Origin: Desulfarculaceae bacterium
GTDB lineage: Bacteria; Desulfobacterota; Desulfarculia; Desulfarculales; Desulfarculaceae
Direction of reading: 5' to 3'
Length of the DNA stretch: 64,000 nt
Assembly: GCA_021737145.1 (NCBI GenBank)
Contig: JAIPEN010000005.1
Location: forward strand, 62,001-126,000
The position numbers and the translations under genes were made by a program. Under the pieces are notes generated by a model. It saw nothing but the letters and a program-made list of their open reading frames with translations. It made no database searches and was not told the DNA's origin. Below are positions 7,953 through 18,626 of this stretch, piece by piece; the first letter of the stretch is position 1, and the number at the start of each line of letters is the position of its first letter.

Positions 7953-8723
7953 ATGCAGCTCATCTACGAGAAAAAGCAACACCTCGCCCTGTTCACCCTG
8001 AACCGGCCCGAGGTGCACAACGCCCTCAGCCCCGAGCTGTTCCAGCAGTTCCACGATGCCTGCGAGGACTTTGCCCACGACCCCCAATTGCGGGTGGGGG
8101 TGATCACCGGCGCGGGCGAAAAGGCCTTTTCCGCCGGGGCGGACGTTAACACCTGGCTGCCTTTTGTAAAGCAATGCCGCGACAAGCCCTGGCTCCTGCC
8201 CACCACCCCCATGCGGGGCATGGAGCTGGACAAGCCGCTCATCGCGGCCCTCAACGGGATCACCGTGGGCGGCGGCCTGGAGATGGCCCTGGCCTGCGAC
8301 CTGCGCATCGCCTCTGAAAAGGCCCGCTTTTGCTTTCCCGAAACCAAGCTGGGCATCCTGCCCCGCCTGGGCGGCACGGTGCGCCTGCCCCGCCTGGTGG
8401 GCAGCGCGGCCGCCGCGGAGATGATCCTCACCGGCAAGATGATCGACGCCCAACAGGCCCTGGCCATGGGCCTGGTAAACCGGGTGCTGCCGCCGGAAGA
8501 GGTCTTGCCCGCCGCCCTGGAGATGGCCGGCCAGATAAGCAGGTGCGCCCCCCTGGCCGTGCAGGCCGTCAAACGCTGCATGCGCCGCACCGAGGGCATG
8601 TCCATGGAAGAGGCCCTGTGGTGCGAAAACGCCCTGGGCATGCCCCTGTACGAGACCCAGGACTACGAAGAAGGCCGCAGCGCCTTTTTGGAGAAACGGC
8701 CGCCCAGCTTTCAGGCCAAGTAG
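7953..8723 (+). CDS. Enoyl-CoA hydratase/isomerase (crotonase family)
   Basis: 256 residues, normal for a crotonase. The oxyanion-hole segments are FSAGADV (about 57) and GITVGGGLEMALACD (about 107). Both catalytic Glu positions of enoyl-CoA hydratase are kept, in GGGLE and in FCFPETKLGILP, so it should hydrate 2-enoyl-CoA to 3-hydroxyacyl-CoA. It lies 86 nt after etfA in the same operon. It supplies the hydratase step between the acyl-CoA dehydrogenases and 3-hydroxyacyl-CoA dehydrogenases of this window; a different crotonase reaction cannot be excluded. Confidence 0.92.
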   Translation: MQLIYEKKQHLALFTLNRPEVHNALSPELFQQFHDACEDFAHDPQLRVGVITGAGEKAFSAGADVNTWLPFVKQCRDKPWLLPTTPMRGMELDKPLIAALNGITVGGGLEMALACDLRIASEKARFCFPETKLGILPRLGGTVRLPRLVGSAAAAEMILTGKMIDAQQALAMGLVNRVLPPEEVLPAALEMAGQISRCAPLAVQAVKRCMRRTEGMSMEEALWCENALGMPLYETQDYEEGRSAFLEKRPPSFQAK

Positions 8724-8767
8724 ACACGCTTGTGATCAACCGCTTTTCGCAGCCGGGATAGACGCCC

Positions 8768-10834
8768 ATGAAAAATTATTTCAATCCCTCCTCGGTGGCC
8801 GTGGTGGGAGCCAGTCCCGACCGCACCGGCTTTCATCTGTTGGAAAACGTCAAGCTGACCCCCGGGGTGCAGGCCTATCCGGTCAACCCCAAGTATCCCG
8901 AGCTGGCCGGCCTTCCCTGCTACCCCTCGGTGAGCGCCATTCCCGGTCCGGTGGATATGGCCATCCTGCTGGTGCCCGCCCGCTTCGTGCCCCAGGTGCT
9001 CCAGGAGTGCGGGGAAAAGGGGGTGGGCGCGGTGATGATCCAGAGCGCCGGGTTCGCCGAGACCGGCGAGGACGGCCGCCTTTTGCAGGAGCAGTGTCTG
9101 GCCATCGCCCGCAAGAACGGCATGCGCCTGTGGGGCCCCAACTGCATGGGCCTGGTGGACGTGACCAACAACCGTTTCTTCACCTTCATGCACTCGCACA
9201 TCACCGGCGCCCTGGCCTCGGGCGGCAACCTGTCCCTGGTAGTGCAGAGCGGCATGCTCTCGGCCGGCTTCCTGGCCGACCTGGCCACCCGGCGGGGCGT
9301 GGCGGTGAGCATGGCCTGTTCCCTGGGCAACAAGATGGACGTGGACGAGTGCGACGTGCTCCAGGTGCTCCTGGACGATCCCTCCACCCAGGCGGTGGCC
9401 CTGTATCTGGAGTCCCTGCCCCGGGGCCGCCTCTTCCTGGAGCTGGCCGAGATGGCCGACAAGCCGGTGGTGGTGCTCAAGACCGGACGCAGCGCCTCGG
9501 GGGCCAAGGCGGCCATGAGCCACACCGCCAGCCTGGCCGGCAACGCCCGCCTTACCGACGGTCTCCTGGCCGCGGCCGGAGTGGGCACCGCGCGCGACTT
9601 CCATCAGCTGGTGGACCAGGGCCGCACCCTGGCCCTGCTGCCCGACCTGCCGGCCGAGGCGCGGGTGGCGGTGCTCACCTTCAGCGGCGGGGCGGGCATC
9701 CTGTCCTGCGATCTGCTGGAGGACCGGGGCCTGCGCCTGGCCGAGCTAACCCAGGAGAGCCTGAGGGCCCTGGCCGAACTCTTCCCGCCTTGGATGCCTC
9801 CCTCCAACCCGGTGGACCTGTGGCCGGCCATGGAGCAGCACGGAGTGTCCGAGACCCTGGAGCGGGCCGCTGCCATCGTGGCCGAGGACCCGGGCGTGGA
9901 CCTGCTGTTCATGCACTCCTTCCTGGGGGCCCAAAGCAGTTCCCACAATCTGAAGGGCATCCAGGACAACCTGAAGGCCAAGGGCAAGGCGCTGGCCTTC
10001 TGGAGCCTGGGCCTGGACGAGCCCATTAAGCTATTCCAGCAAAAGGCCATCGAGGCCGGGGTGCCCCTGTTCGGCGAGCTGGCCCGGGCGGTGGACTGCG
10101 TGGCCGCGGCCTCTGCCTGGCGCGGCAAAAACAAGCCCGCTCCCCGGCCCGCACCCTCGGGCCGCCCCCTGCCCGAGGGCCTGCCCGAGCCCGAGGGCGT
10201 GTGGGACGAGCAAGGCTCCAAGCAGCTTCTGGCCGCCTGGGACATCCCGGTGGTGCGCGAGCTGGTGGCCGAAGACCTGGCCCAGGCCGAGCAGGCGGCC
10301 AAGGACTGGGGCTGGCCCCTGGTGCTCAAGGGGCTCATGCCCGGCGAGGTGCACAAGACCGAGCTGGGCCTGGTGGAGCTAGGCATCAGCGGACCGGACG
10401 AGCTGGCCGCGGCCTGGGACCGCCTGCAAAAGGTCATGCAGGGCCGGGGCAAGGTGTTGGTGCAGCCTCAGCACAAGCCGGAGTACGAGCTGATCGTGGG
10501 TTTCCTGCGCGATCCCCAGTTCGGCCCCTGCGTGATGTTGGGCATGGGCGGGGTGTTGGCCGAGCTGGAGGCGGACGTGGCCTTTGAAATGGCCCCCCTG
10601 GACCAGGCGCGCGCCCTGGCCATGCTGGACCGCCTGCGCGGGGCCGGCATCACCAAGGGCTTCCGCAAGCTGCCTCCCCTGGACCGCGAGGCCCTGGCCG
10701 GGCTCATCTGCCGCCTGGGCGACCTGGGGGCCAGCCTGCCGGGCATCACCCAGATCGACATAAACCCCGTGGCCGTGGAGCGCGGCGCACCCCTGGCTCT
10801 GGACGCCAGCGTCATCTGGGAGGAACCGGCGTGA
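8768..10834 (+). CDS. ADP-forming acyl-CoA synthetase, fused alpha-beta
   Basis: 688 residues. Domain order: CoA-binding Rossmann domain (SVAVVGASPDRTG at 9-21), succinyl-CoA-ligase-like domains, then a C-terminal ATP-grasp domain (about 470-685, PLVLKGLMPGEVHKTELGL). The phosphorylated histidine is His252 in AKAAMSHTASLAG. The family interconverts acyl-CoA + ADP + Pi with acid + ATP + CoA, so it can activate an acid cheaply or harvest ATP at the end of a degradation path. The chain length cannot be read from sequence. Its stop overlaps the next gene's GTG by 4 nt. Confidence 0.92.
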   Translation: MKNYFNPSSVAVVGASPDRTGFHLLENVKLTPGVQAYPVNPKYPELAGLPCYPSVSAIPGPVDMAILLVPARFVPQVLQECGEKGVGAVMIQSAGFAETGEDGRLLQEQCLAIARKNGMRLWGPNCMGLVDVTNNRFFTFMHSHITGALASGGNLSLVVQSGMLSAGFLADLATRRGVAVSMACSLGNKMDVDECDVLQVLLDDPSTQAVALYLESLPRGRLFLELAEMADKPVVVLKTGRSASGAKAAMSHTASLAGNARLTDGLLAAAGVGTARDFHQLVDQGRTLALLPDLPAEARVAVLTFSGGAGILSCDLLEDRGLRLAELTQESLRALAELFPPWMPPSNPVDLWPAMEQHGVSETLERAAAIVAEDPGVDLLFMHSFLGAQSSSHNLKGIQDNLKAKGKALAFWSLGLDEPIKLFQQKAIEAGVPLFGELARAVDCVAAASAWRGKNKPAPRPAPSGRPLPEGLPEPEGVWDEQGSKQLLAAWDIPVVRELVAEDLAQAEQAAKDWGWPLVLKGLMPGEVHKTELGLVELGISGPDELAAAWDRLQKVMQGRGKVLVQPQHKPEYELIVGFLRDPQFGPCVMLGMGGVLAELEADVAFEMAPLDQARALAMLDRLRGAGITKGFRKLPPLDREALAGLICRLGDLGASLPGITQIDINPVAVERGAPLALDASVIWEEPA

Positions 10835-11955
10835 GCGGCCTGTTCGAGCCATTCCAACTCAAGGGAGTCACCCTGCCCAACCGCCTGGTGCGCTCGGCCA
10901 CCTTTGACAACTCGGCCGAGCGCGACGGCCAGGTGTCCCAGCGGCAACTGACCCTCTATGGCAACCTGGCCCAGGGCGGGGTGGGCCTGGTGGTCTCGGG
11001 CATCGTATACGTGCACGAGTCGGGCCGGGTGGCCATGCGGCAAAACTCCCTGGCCGACGACCAGGGCATCCCCGGCCTGGCCAAGCTGGTGGACGCGGTG
11101 CACGCCCACGGCGGCAAGATCGCGGTGCAGCTATTCCACGCCGGCCGGGAAGCGGCCCGCTTTCGCCAATTCACCGGCGGCGAACCGGCCTGGGCGCCCT
11201 CGCTGGTGGAGCACGACCCCTACTTCGAGCACCCCCACCGGGCCATGACCGCCGCCGAGATCGAGGAAGTGGTGGCCGCCTTTGGCGCGGCCGCCCGCCG
11301 GGCCAAGGAGGCGGGCTTTGACGCGGTGCAGGTGCACGGGGCCCATGCCTACCTTTTCGCCCAGTTTCTCTCGCCCCACGCCAACCGCCGCGACGACCAG
11401 TGGGGCGGCAGCCTGGACAACCGCCTGCGCCTGCATCTGGCCGCGCTGGACGCCATCCGGGAGCAGGTGGGACCCGAGTATCCGGTTATGATCAAGCTGG
11501 GCCTGGCCGACGGCTTCGAGCCCGGACTAAGCTTTGATGACGGCCTGGAGGCTGCGGTGCGCCTGGCCCGGGCGGGCTACGACTGCCTGGAGATCAGCCA
11601 GGGCCTGCGCGGCGCGGATTACCGGGCCAGCGAGTTCCGGCCCGAGGACAAGCGGGCCGAACAGGAGGGCTACTTCCGCGCCTGGGCCGCCGAGGTCAAA
11701 CAGCGGGTGAGCGTGCCGGTGATCGCGGTGGGCGGCCTGCGCACCCCCGCGGCCTGCGCCGAAGTGCTCGACCGGGGCCAGGCCGACCTGGTGGCCTTGA
11801 GCCGTCCCCTGATAAGCCAGCCGGACCTGGTGGCCCGCTGGCAAGAAGGCAGCCAGGAGCGCTCCCGCTGCATCTCCTGCAACAAGTGCATGGAGGTCAT
11901 CATCAAGGGCAAGGCCCTGAGCTGCATCCTGGACCAGGAGCCTTCCGCCGCCTAA
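10831..11955 (+). CDS. NADH:flavin oxidoreductase, old yellow enzyme family
   Basis: 374 residues forming one FMN-binding TIM barrel (LFEPFQLKGVTLPNRLVRSA, AVQLFHAGR, GFDAVQVHGAHAYLFAQFLS, NRRDDQWGGSLDNR). The C-terminal second half of 2,4-dienoyl-CoA reductases is absent. The end of the protein carries CISCNKCMEVI with one more Cys about 11 residues later; three of these resemble the Fe-S cysteines of dienoyl-CoA reductases. A role in reducing unsaturated acyl-CoA intermediates fits the operon but is inferred. GTG start, overlapping the synthetase stop. Confidence 0.88.
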   Translation: MSGLFEPFQLKGVTLPNRLVRSATFDNSAERDGQVSQRQLTLYGNLAQGGVGLVVSGIVYVHESGRVAMRQNSLADDQGIPGLAKLVDAVHAHGGKIAVQLFHAGREAARFRQFTGGEPAWAPSLVEHDPYFEHPHRAMTAAEIEEVVAAFGAAARRAKEAGFDAVQVHGAHAYLFAQFLSPHANRRDDQWGGSLDNRLRLHLAALDAIREQVGPEYPVMIKLGLADGFEPGLSFDDGLEAAVRLARAGYDCLEISQGLRGADYRASEFRPEDKRAEQEGYFRAWAAEVKQRVSVPVIAVGGLRTPAACAEVLDRGQADLVALSRPLISQPDLVARWQEGSQERSRCISCNKCMEVIIKGKALSCILDQEPSAA

Positions 11956-12020
11956 GCGTCTCGCCGGGCCCATGCATCTGGTAAAATTTGGGAACAGGTT
12001 TCCCTTAGCAAGGCTTGGGC

Positions 12021-13406
<1,386 letters not shown>

Positions 13407-13421
13407 ATATTGTAGAATATT

Positions 13422-13435
13422 TTATACTAGTATAA
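13422..13435. promoter_or_regulatory. 14-bp palindrome, candidate activator site 1
   Basis: TTATACTAGTATAA is a perfect palindrome about 200 bp upstream of the sigma-54 promoter, inside the AT-rich spacer between the activator gene and its likely target. The spacing suits an enhancer-type upstream site. Confidence 0.4.
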
Positions 13436-13461
13436 TTTTGTCTACTTACCATTTTTGCCGG

Positions 13462-13475
13462 TGTGTATTTACACA
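13462..13475. promoter_or_regulatory. Inverted repeat, candidate activator site 2
   Basis: TGTGTA and TACACA arms separated by 2 bp, about 165 bp upstream of the sigma-54 promoter. Confidence 0.35.
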
Positions 13476-13522
13476 AAACCAGGACTAAATAACCATTTAG
13501 ACGTTTTTGTACTTTGCCAAGT

Positions 13523-13538
13523 GTATAAAATTCTATAC
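13523..13538. promoter_or_regulatory. Inverted repeat, candidate activator site 3
   Basis: GTATA and TATAC arms around a 6-bp centre, about 105 bp upstream of the sigma-54 promoter. Its reverse complement agrees with the left flank of site 1 (GTAGAATATTTTATAC, 13412-13427) at 13 of 16 positions, which suggests a shared recognition sequence. Confidence 0.4.
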
Positions 13539-13634
13539 TAACCGACTTCCCCTCCACTCCCCGCAGCGAGCCAAGCCCAGTACTAGGCAGAATTTATCGC
13601 ATGATTTTAGCCTGTTAGCCAATCACTCCCTGTA

Positions 13635-13650
13635 TGGCACACGGGTTGCA
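13635..13650 (+). promoter_or_regulatory. Sigma-54 promoter (-24/-12)
   Basis: TGGCAC, five bases, then TTGCA: a full match to the sigma-54 consensus with GG and GC at the required spacing. Transcription should start near 13661, about 80 nt before the acyl-CoA dehydrogenase gene. The 337-bp spacer (13407-13743) holds no gene; it contains only this promoter and the three palindromes. Confidence 0.85.
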
Positions 13651-13743
13651 ACTTGAGTTCCCACTTGAATTTGACCCGTTTTGTTCATCCGAGCGGGCAT
13701 CCAGCTTATCAACCGCCCATACCCAAGCAATTGGAGTTGCCAA

Positions 13744-14907
13744 ATGGACTTCGAAATATCTGAAAATCTCCGCATGATGGTCGACACCGTGCGTCGGTTC
13801 GTGAAACAGGATCTTGAACCCATCAGCCAGCAGGTCGAGGACGAGGACCGCATCCCCGAAGACGTGGTGCAGACCATGCGCGAGCTGGGCCTGTTCGGCT
13901 TGGCCACCTCCGAAAAGTACGGCGGCCTGGAAGTGGGCACCCTGGGCGAGTGTTTGGTTTATGAGGAGCTCTCCAAGGTCAACGCCTGCTTCCGCACCCG
14001 CATCGGCACCAACAACGGCATCGGCTCCCAGGGCGTCGCCATCGACGGCACCGAGGAGCAGCGCGAGAAGTACCTGCCCCTGATGGCTTCGGGCGAATGG
14101 ATCGGCTGCTTCGCGCTCACCGAGCCCGAGGCCGGCTCCGACGCCTCCAACGTGCAGACCACGGCCGAGCTAGACGGCGACACCTGGGTGCTCAACGGCC
14201 GCAAGCACTTCATCACCAACGGCGACATCGCCGACTGCGCCACGGTCTTCGCCCTCACCGACCGTGAGAAAAAGGCCCGCGGCGGCATCACCGCTTTTGT
14301 GGTGGAAAAGACCGACCCCGGCTACTTCGTGGGCACCATCGAGCGCAAGATGGGCATGCGCGGCTCTCACACCTGCGAGCTGATCTTCGACGACTGCCGC
14401 ATCCCCAAGGACCGGGTCATCGGCGGCGACGCCATGATCGGACACGGTTTCAAAACCGCCATGAAGACCCTGGACAAGGGCCGCCTGACCATGGGCGCCT
14501 CGGCCCTGGGTTCGGCCCAGAAGCTGTTGGAGCTGTCCATCGACTACGCCAAGCAGCGGGTGCAGTTCGGCAAGCCCATCGCCGAAAAGCAGGCCATCCA
14601 GTTCATGCTGGCCGACATGGCCACCCAGATCTACGCCGCCCGCCACATGCTCTATCACGCCGCCTGGCTCAGGGACACCAAGGGCACCTCGGTGATCAAG
14701 GAAGCCTCCATGGTCAAGCTGTTCTGCACCAACATGGCCAACAAGATCGCCGACATGGCCGTGCAGATCCACGGCGGCATGGGCTACATGAAGGACTTCC
14801 CGGTGGAGCGCTTCTACCGCGACCTGCGCCTGACCCGCATTTACGAAGGCACCGACGAGATTCAGCGCGTGGTCATCGCCCGCAACCTTCTGGCGGAGGG
14901 TAAATAG
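13744..14907 (+). CDS. Acyl-CoA dehydrogenase
   Basis: 387 residues, typical of short- and medium-chain acyl-CoA dehydrogenases. Starts MDFEISENLRMMVDTVRRFV; keeps CFALTEPEAGSDASN, the GRKHFITNGD segment and IHGGMGYMKDFPVERFYRD. The catalytic Glu is present in RIYEGTDEIQR near the C-terminus. It catalyses alpha-beta dehydrogenation of acyl-CoA with electrons passed to ETF. ATG 13744 was chosen because it starts the family domain and has GGAG upstream; the open frame before it lies inside the promoter region. It is the first gene of a sigma-54-controlled beta-oxidation operon and ends two bases before the next gene. Confidence 0.95.
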   Translation: MDFEISENLRMMVDTVRRFVKQDLEPISQQVEDEDRIPEDVVQTMRELGLFGLATSEKYGGLEVGTLGECLVYEELSKVNACFRTRIGTNNGIGSQGVAIDGTEEQREKYLPLMASGEWIGCFALTEPEAGSDASNVQTTAELDGDTWVLNGRKHFITNGDIADCATVFALTDREKKARGGITAFVVEKTDPGYFVGTIERKMGMRGSHTCELIFDDCRIPKDRVIGGDAMIGHGFKTAMKTLDKGRLTMGASALGSAQKLLELSIDYAKQRVQFGKPIAEKQAIQFMLADMATQIYAARHMLYHAAWLRDTKGTSVIKEASMVKLFCTNMANKIADMAVQIHGGMGYMKDFPVERFYRDLRLTRIYEGTDEIQRVVIARNLLAEGK

Positions 14908-14909
14908 CC

Positions 14910-15791
14910 ATGGCCGTTGAAAAGGTATTTATCGTCGGCTCCGGTCTCATGGGCAGCGGCATCGCTCAGGTGTGCGCCCAGTCCGGCTTGCAGGCCACCC
15001 TGTGCGACGTGTCCCAGGAGCAGCTGGACAAGGCGGTGAAGAACATCTCCTGGTCCGCGGGCAAGCTCATCGAAAAGGGCAAGGTCCAGGGCACCCTGGA
15101 CGAGGTGATGGGCCGTCTGTCCACTTCGGTGGACTACGCCCCGGCCGCCGAGGCCGACCTGGTCATGGAGGTGGTGTTCGAAAACCTGGCCGTGAAGCAG
15201 GAAGTCTACTCCCAACTCAACGAGGTCATCAGTGACGATTCGCTGGTGGCCAGCAACACCAGCGCGATTCCCACCAGCGAGCTGGCTGCCAGCGTTAAAA
15301 ACCCCGAGCGCTTTTTGGGTCTGCACTTCTTCTCGCCGGTGCCCATGATGCAGGCGGTGGAGGTCATCCGGGGCGCCCTGACCTCGGACGAAGCCTTTGC
15401 CGCGGGCCGCGAGTTCGCCCTGGCCATCGGCAAGGAGCCGATCATGGTCAACCGCGACGTGGCCGGGTTTGTGATCAACCGCATCAACTTCCCTTCCACC
15501 ATGGAGGCCATGCGCCTGGTGGAGGCGGGGGTGGCCTCGGTGGAAGACATCGACAAGGGCCTGCGCCTGGCTTCGGGCCGCAAGATGGGCATCTTCGAGA
15601 CCGGCGACATGGTGGGCCTGGACGTGACCTTCGGCGCGCTGACCGCCATGTACAACGAGACCGGCGAGGAGCGTTGGTATCCTCCCCTGCTGCTCAGGCG
15701 CAAGGTGAAGGCCGGCCAGCTGGGCCGCAAGGCCGGCGTGGGCTGGTACCGCTATGACGACAAAGGCAACAAAATCGGGCCGGCCGACTAG
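14910..15791 (+). CDS. 3-hydroxyacyl-CoA (3-hydroxybutyryl-CoA) dehydrogenase
   Basis: 293 residues, one Rossmann domain plus one C-terminal dimerisation domain, as in stand-alone 3-hydroxybutyryl-CoA dehydrogenases. Motifs are GSGLMGSGIAQVCAQSG (11-27), SNTSAIPTSELA, the catalytic-region LHFFSPVPMMQ and RDVAGFVINRINFP. It oxidises 3-hydroxyacyl-CoA with NAD+. It lies between the acyl-CoA dehydrogenase and thiolase genes. It is clearly related to the partial gene at 1-822, so the window has two copies in two differently regulated operons. Confidence 0.95.
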   Translation: MAVEKVFIVGSGLMGSGIAQVCAQSGLQATLCDVSQEQLDKAVKNISWSAGKLIEKGKVQGTLDEVMGRLSTSVDYAPAAEADLVMEVVFENLAVKQEVYSQLNEVISDDSLVASNTSAIPTSELAASVKNPERFLGLHFFSPVPMMQAVEVIRGALTSDEAFAAGREFALAIGKEPIMVNRDVAGFVINRINFPSTMEAMRLVEAGVASVEDIDKGLRLASGRKMGIFETGDMVGLDVTFGALTAMYNETGEERWYPPLLLRRKVKAGQLGRKAGVGWYRYDDKGNKIGPAD

Positions 15792-15810
15792 AAAAACCCG
15801 GGAGCGAGCA

Positions 15811-16989
15811 ATGAAGCAACCTGTTATCCTCTCCGCCGCCCGTACGCCGGTGGGCCGCTTCGGCGGCTCCATGCGCACGGTGACCGACCACGACATGAGC
15901 GTTCTGGTGATCAAGGAGGCCATCGCCCGGGCGGGCCTGACCCCCGGTCAGATCGAGGAGCTCATCTTCGCCCAGCAGTACCGCACCGGAGTTATGCCTC
16001 CCAACATCGCCCGTCCCATCTCGGTGAACGCGGGCATGCCCATCGAGTCGCCTTCCTACAGCGTGGCCAAGGCCTGCGGCGGTTCGCTCAAGACGGTGTT
16101 CCTGGCCGCCCAGGCCATCAAGGCCGGCGACTTCGACCTGCTGGTGTCCGGTGGAGTGGAGCACATGTCCGGCGCGGCCTACCTGGTGCCCACCAACCGC
16201 TGGGGGGCCCGCCTGGGCCACGCCCAGCTCATGGACCAGTTGGTGCTCTACGATCCCCTGAGCAACAACACCATGGGCGAAACCGCGGAGAACGTGGCCG
16301 AGAGGTACCAGGTGAACCGCGAGGACCAGGATGACTTCGCCATGCTCAGCCAGCAAAAGGCGGCCAAGGCCCTGGAGGCCGGGGTGTTCCAGGATCAGGT
16401 CGTTCCGGTGCCCATCCCCCAGCGCAAGGGCGAGCCCAAGATGTTCGACACCGACGAGCACCCCCGCCCCCAGACCACCCGGGAGCAGCTGGCCTCGCTC
16501 AAGCCGGTGTTCCGCAAGGGCGGCTCGGTGACCGCGGGCAACTCCTCGGGCATGAACGACGGGGCCGGCGCCCTGGTGGTGGCCTCGGACGAGCGCGCCG
16601 CCGAGCTGGGGATCAAGCCCCTGGTTTCCATCGTGGGCTATGCCTCGGTGGGGGTTGACCCCGCCATCATGGGCATCGGGCCGGTTTACGCCACCCGCAA
16701 GCTCATGGAGCAGACCGGGCTCAGCGTGGACGACATTGACGTGATCGAGCTGAACGAGGCCTTTGCCAGCCAGTCCTTGGCCTGCATCCGCGAACTGAAT
16801 CTGAACCTGGACAAGATCAACCCCAACGGCGGCGCCATCGCCCTGGGGCATCCCATCTCCGGCACCGGCGCGGTGATCCTCACCAAGCTCATCTACGAGA
16901 TGAAGCGAGCCGACCACGAGCTGGGACTGGCCACCATGTGCGTGGGCGGCGGCCTGGGAGTGGCCATATTGCTCAAGAACCTGGCCTAA
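15811..16989 (+). CDS. Acetyl-CoA acyltransferase (thiolase)
   Basis: 392 residues, the usual thiolase length. Nucleophile Cys89 lies in VAKACGGSLK; the other catalytic residues are in LGHPISGTGA and TMCVGGGLGVA near the C-terminus. NEAFASQSLAC matches the conserved NEAFA block. It cleaves 3-ketoacyl-CoA to acetyl-CoA and a shortened acyl-CoA, or runs in reverse. ATG 15811 follows GGGAGCGAG and starts the family N-terminus (MKQPVILSAARTPVG); the open frame extends upstream into the preceding gene. It is third in the sigma-54-controlled operon. Confidence 0.95.
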   Translation: MKQPVILSAARTPVGRFGGSMRTVTDHDMSVLVIKEAIARAGLTPGQIEELIFAQQYRTGVMPPNIARPISVNAGMPIESPSYSVAKACGGSLKTVFLAAQAIKAGDFDLLVSGGVEHMSGAAYLVPTNRWGARLGHAQLMDQLVLYDPLSNNTMGETAENVAERYQVNREDQDDFAMLSQQKAAKALEAGVFQDQVVPVPIPQRKGEPKMFDTDEHPRPQTTREQLASLKPVFRKGGSVTAGNSSGMNDGAGALVVASDERAAELGIKPLVSIVGYASVGVDPAIMGIGPVYATRKLMEQTGLSVDDIDVIELNEAFASQSLACIRELNLNLDKINPNGGAIALGHPISGTGAVILTKLIYEMKRADHELGLATMCVGGGLGVAILLKNLA

Positions 16990-17016
16990 CCAAAAATCTC
17001 CACACAGGGGTGCGCC

Positions 17017-18513
17017 TTGAACATCGCCAAACTGCTCACTGACACCGCCGCGCGGCTGCCGGAGCGGCCAGCGGTTATCTTCGGCAACCGCCAGATGACC
17101 TACGCGGAGTTGGACCAACGGACCGACGCCCTGGCCTGGGGCCTCAAGGAACAAGGGCTGAAGCCGGGCCAGGTATGCGTGCTCATGATGCCCAACTCCC
17201 CGGAGTGGGTGGTCTGCTACTACGCCCTGGCCAAGCTGGGCGCCGCCGTGCTGCCGGTGAATTTCCTTTACCGCAGCGGGGAGCTCAAGCACATCTTCAG
17301 CGACTCAGGGGCCGTGGCCTTCATCGGCCACGCCGACCACCTGGCCTACGCCGGGCCGGTGCTGGAGGAAATGCCCCAAATCGCCATCCGGGCGGCGGCG
17401 GGCGAGGCTCCGGAGGGCTACATGACCCTGGACTCGCTGATGCGCGACCAGGGCAAGTATCCGACGCACCCGGCCGAGGACGACGACACCTGGGCCATCA
17501 TCTACACCTCCGGCACCACCGGCCTGCCCAAGGGCGCCATGCTGACCCACCAAAACCTGGCCAGCAACGCCATGACCATCTCGGACATGCGCTCCACGGA
17601 TCATGACGCCGCCTGTCTGGGGGTGCTGCCCCTGTTCCACATCTACGGCCAGACCTCCAGCCTCAACGCCTCGGTCTACCTGGGCCTGACCATCAGGCTG
17701 TGGGAGCACTTCGACCCGGACGAGACCTTTGCCGCCATCCAGGAGATGGATAAGGCCATCCTCATCGCGGTGCCCACCATCTACAACCGTTTGGCCGAGA
17801 TGGCGGTGCAAAACCCGCCCAAGCGCTCCTGTCTGCAATTCGCCATCTCCGGCGGGGCCTCCCTGCCGGTGGAGGTGCTCAAGCGCTTTGAAAAGGCCTA
17901 CGGCGCCACCATCTACGAGGGCTACGGCCTCACCGAGTGTTCGCCGGTGTGCGTGGAAAACCCCTACGGCAAAACCACCAAACCCGGCTCCATCGGGCTG
18001 CCCATCCCCGGCTTCGAGGCCATGGTGGTGGACTCCCAGGACCAGGCAGTCCCCCAGGGCGAGGTGGGCGAGTTGGTGGTCAAAGGCCCCGGGGTGATGA
18101 AGGGCTATCTCAACCAGCCGGAAGCCACGGCCGATACCCTGCGGGGCGGCTGGCTGCACACCGGCGACTTGGCCCGCCGCGACGAGGACGACTACATCTA
18201 CATCGTGGACCGCAAGAAGGAAATGATCATCCGGGGCGGCTACAACGTCTACCCCCGCGAGATCGAAGAGGTGCTCTACCAGCACCCGGCGGTTTTGGAA
18301 GCCGCGGTATTGGGCGTGCCGCACGAGGATTTGGGCGAGGAGATCGCGGCCATGGTGGCCCTGCGCCCCGGGGTGCAGGCCACGCCGGAGGAGCTCCGGG
18401 ACTTCGTCAAGCAGCTGGTGGCGCCCTACAAGTACCCCCGCATCGTGCGCTTGATGGACGAGCTGCCCAAGACCCACACCGGAAAGGTGCTCAAGAGGGC
18501 CATCAAAATCTAG
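17017..18513 (+). CDS. AMP-forming fatty-acid--CoA ligase
   Basis: 498 residues. Adenylation motifs are complete: the phosphate loop YTSGTTGLPKGAM (about 163-175), EGYGLTECSPV, HTGDLARRDEDDYIYIVDRKKEMI, GGYNVYPREIEE and the final catalytic Lys in THTGKVLKRAI. It activates a carboxylic acid to its CoA ester, probably a medium- or long-chain fatty acid. It begins with TTG; AGGGG lies six bases before it and no ATG fits the family N-terminus (MNIAKLLTDTAARLPERPA). It closes the beta-oxidation operon and is followed by an intrinsic terminator. Confidence 0.92.
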   Translation: MNIAKLLTDTAARLPERPAVIFGNRQMTYAELDQRTDALAWGLKEQGLKPGQVCVLMMPNSPEWVVCYYALAKLGAAVLPVNFLYRSGELKHIFSDSGAVAFIGHADHLAYAGPVLEEMPQIAIRAAAGEAPEGYMTLDSLMRDQGKYPTHPAEDDDTWAIIYTSGTTGLPKGAMLTHQNLASNAMTISDMRSTDHDAACLGVLPLFHIYGQTSSLNASVYLGLTIRLWEHFDPDETFAAIQEMDKAILIAVPTIYNRLAEMAVQNPPKRSCLQFAISGGASLPVEVLKRFEKAYGATIYEGYGLTECSPVCVENPYGKTTKPGSIGLPIPGFEAMVVDSQDQAVPQGEVGELVVKGPGVMKGYLNQPEATADTLRGGWLHTGDLARRDEDDYIYIVDRKKEMIIRGGYNVYPREIEEVLYQHPAVLEAAVLGVPHEDLGEEIAAMVALRPGVQATPEELRDFVKQLVAPYKYPRIVRLMDELPKTHTGKVLKRAIKI

Positions 18514-18520
18514 GGCAAGT

Positions 18521-18547
18521 AACGGGGCTGGGGGGTCCCGTTTTTTT
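18521..18547 (+). terminator. Intrinsic terminator of the sigma-54 operon
   Basis: A six-base-pair stem (AACGGG 18521-18526 with CCCGTT 18537-18542) runs into a seven-T tract. It separates the beta-oxidation genes from the TRAP transporter. Confidence 0.7.
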
Positions 18548-18626
18548 GTGCAAACTAAGAGGGATTTGTTCAAGGTTGCCCGGGGGAGAGGAGGATTTCC
18601 CCCGGCGGAAAGGGAGATTGTTGACC

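Noticed and set aside
12015-12020. TTG at 12015 as the start of the sigma-54 activator
   Set aside because: It is only one base from the AAGG ribosome site; ATG 12021 has correct spacing.
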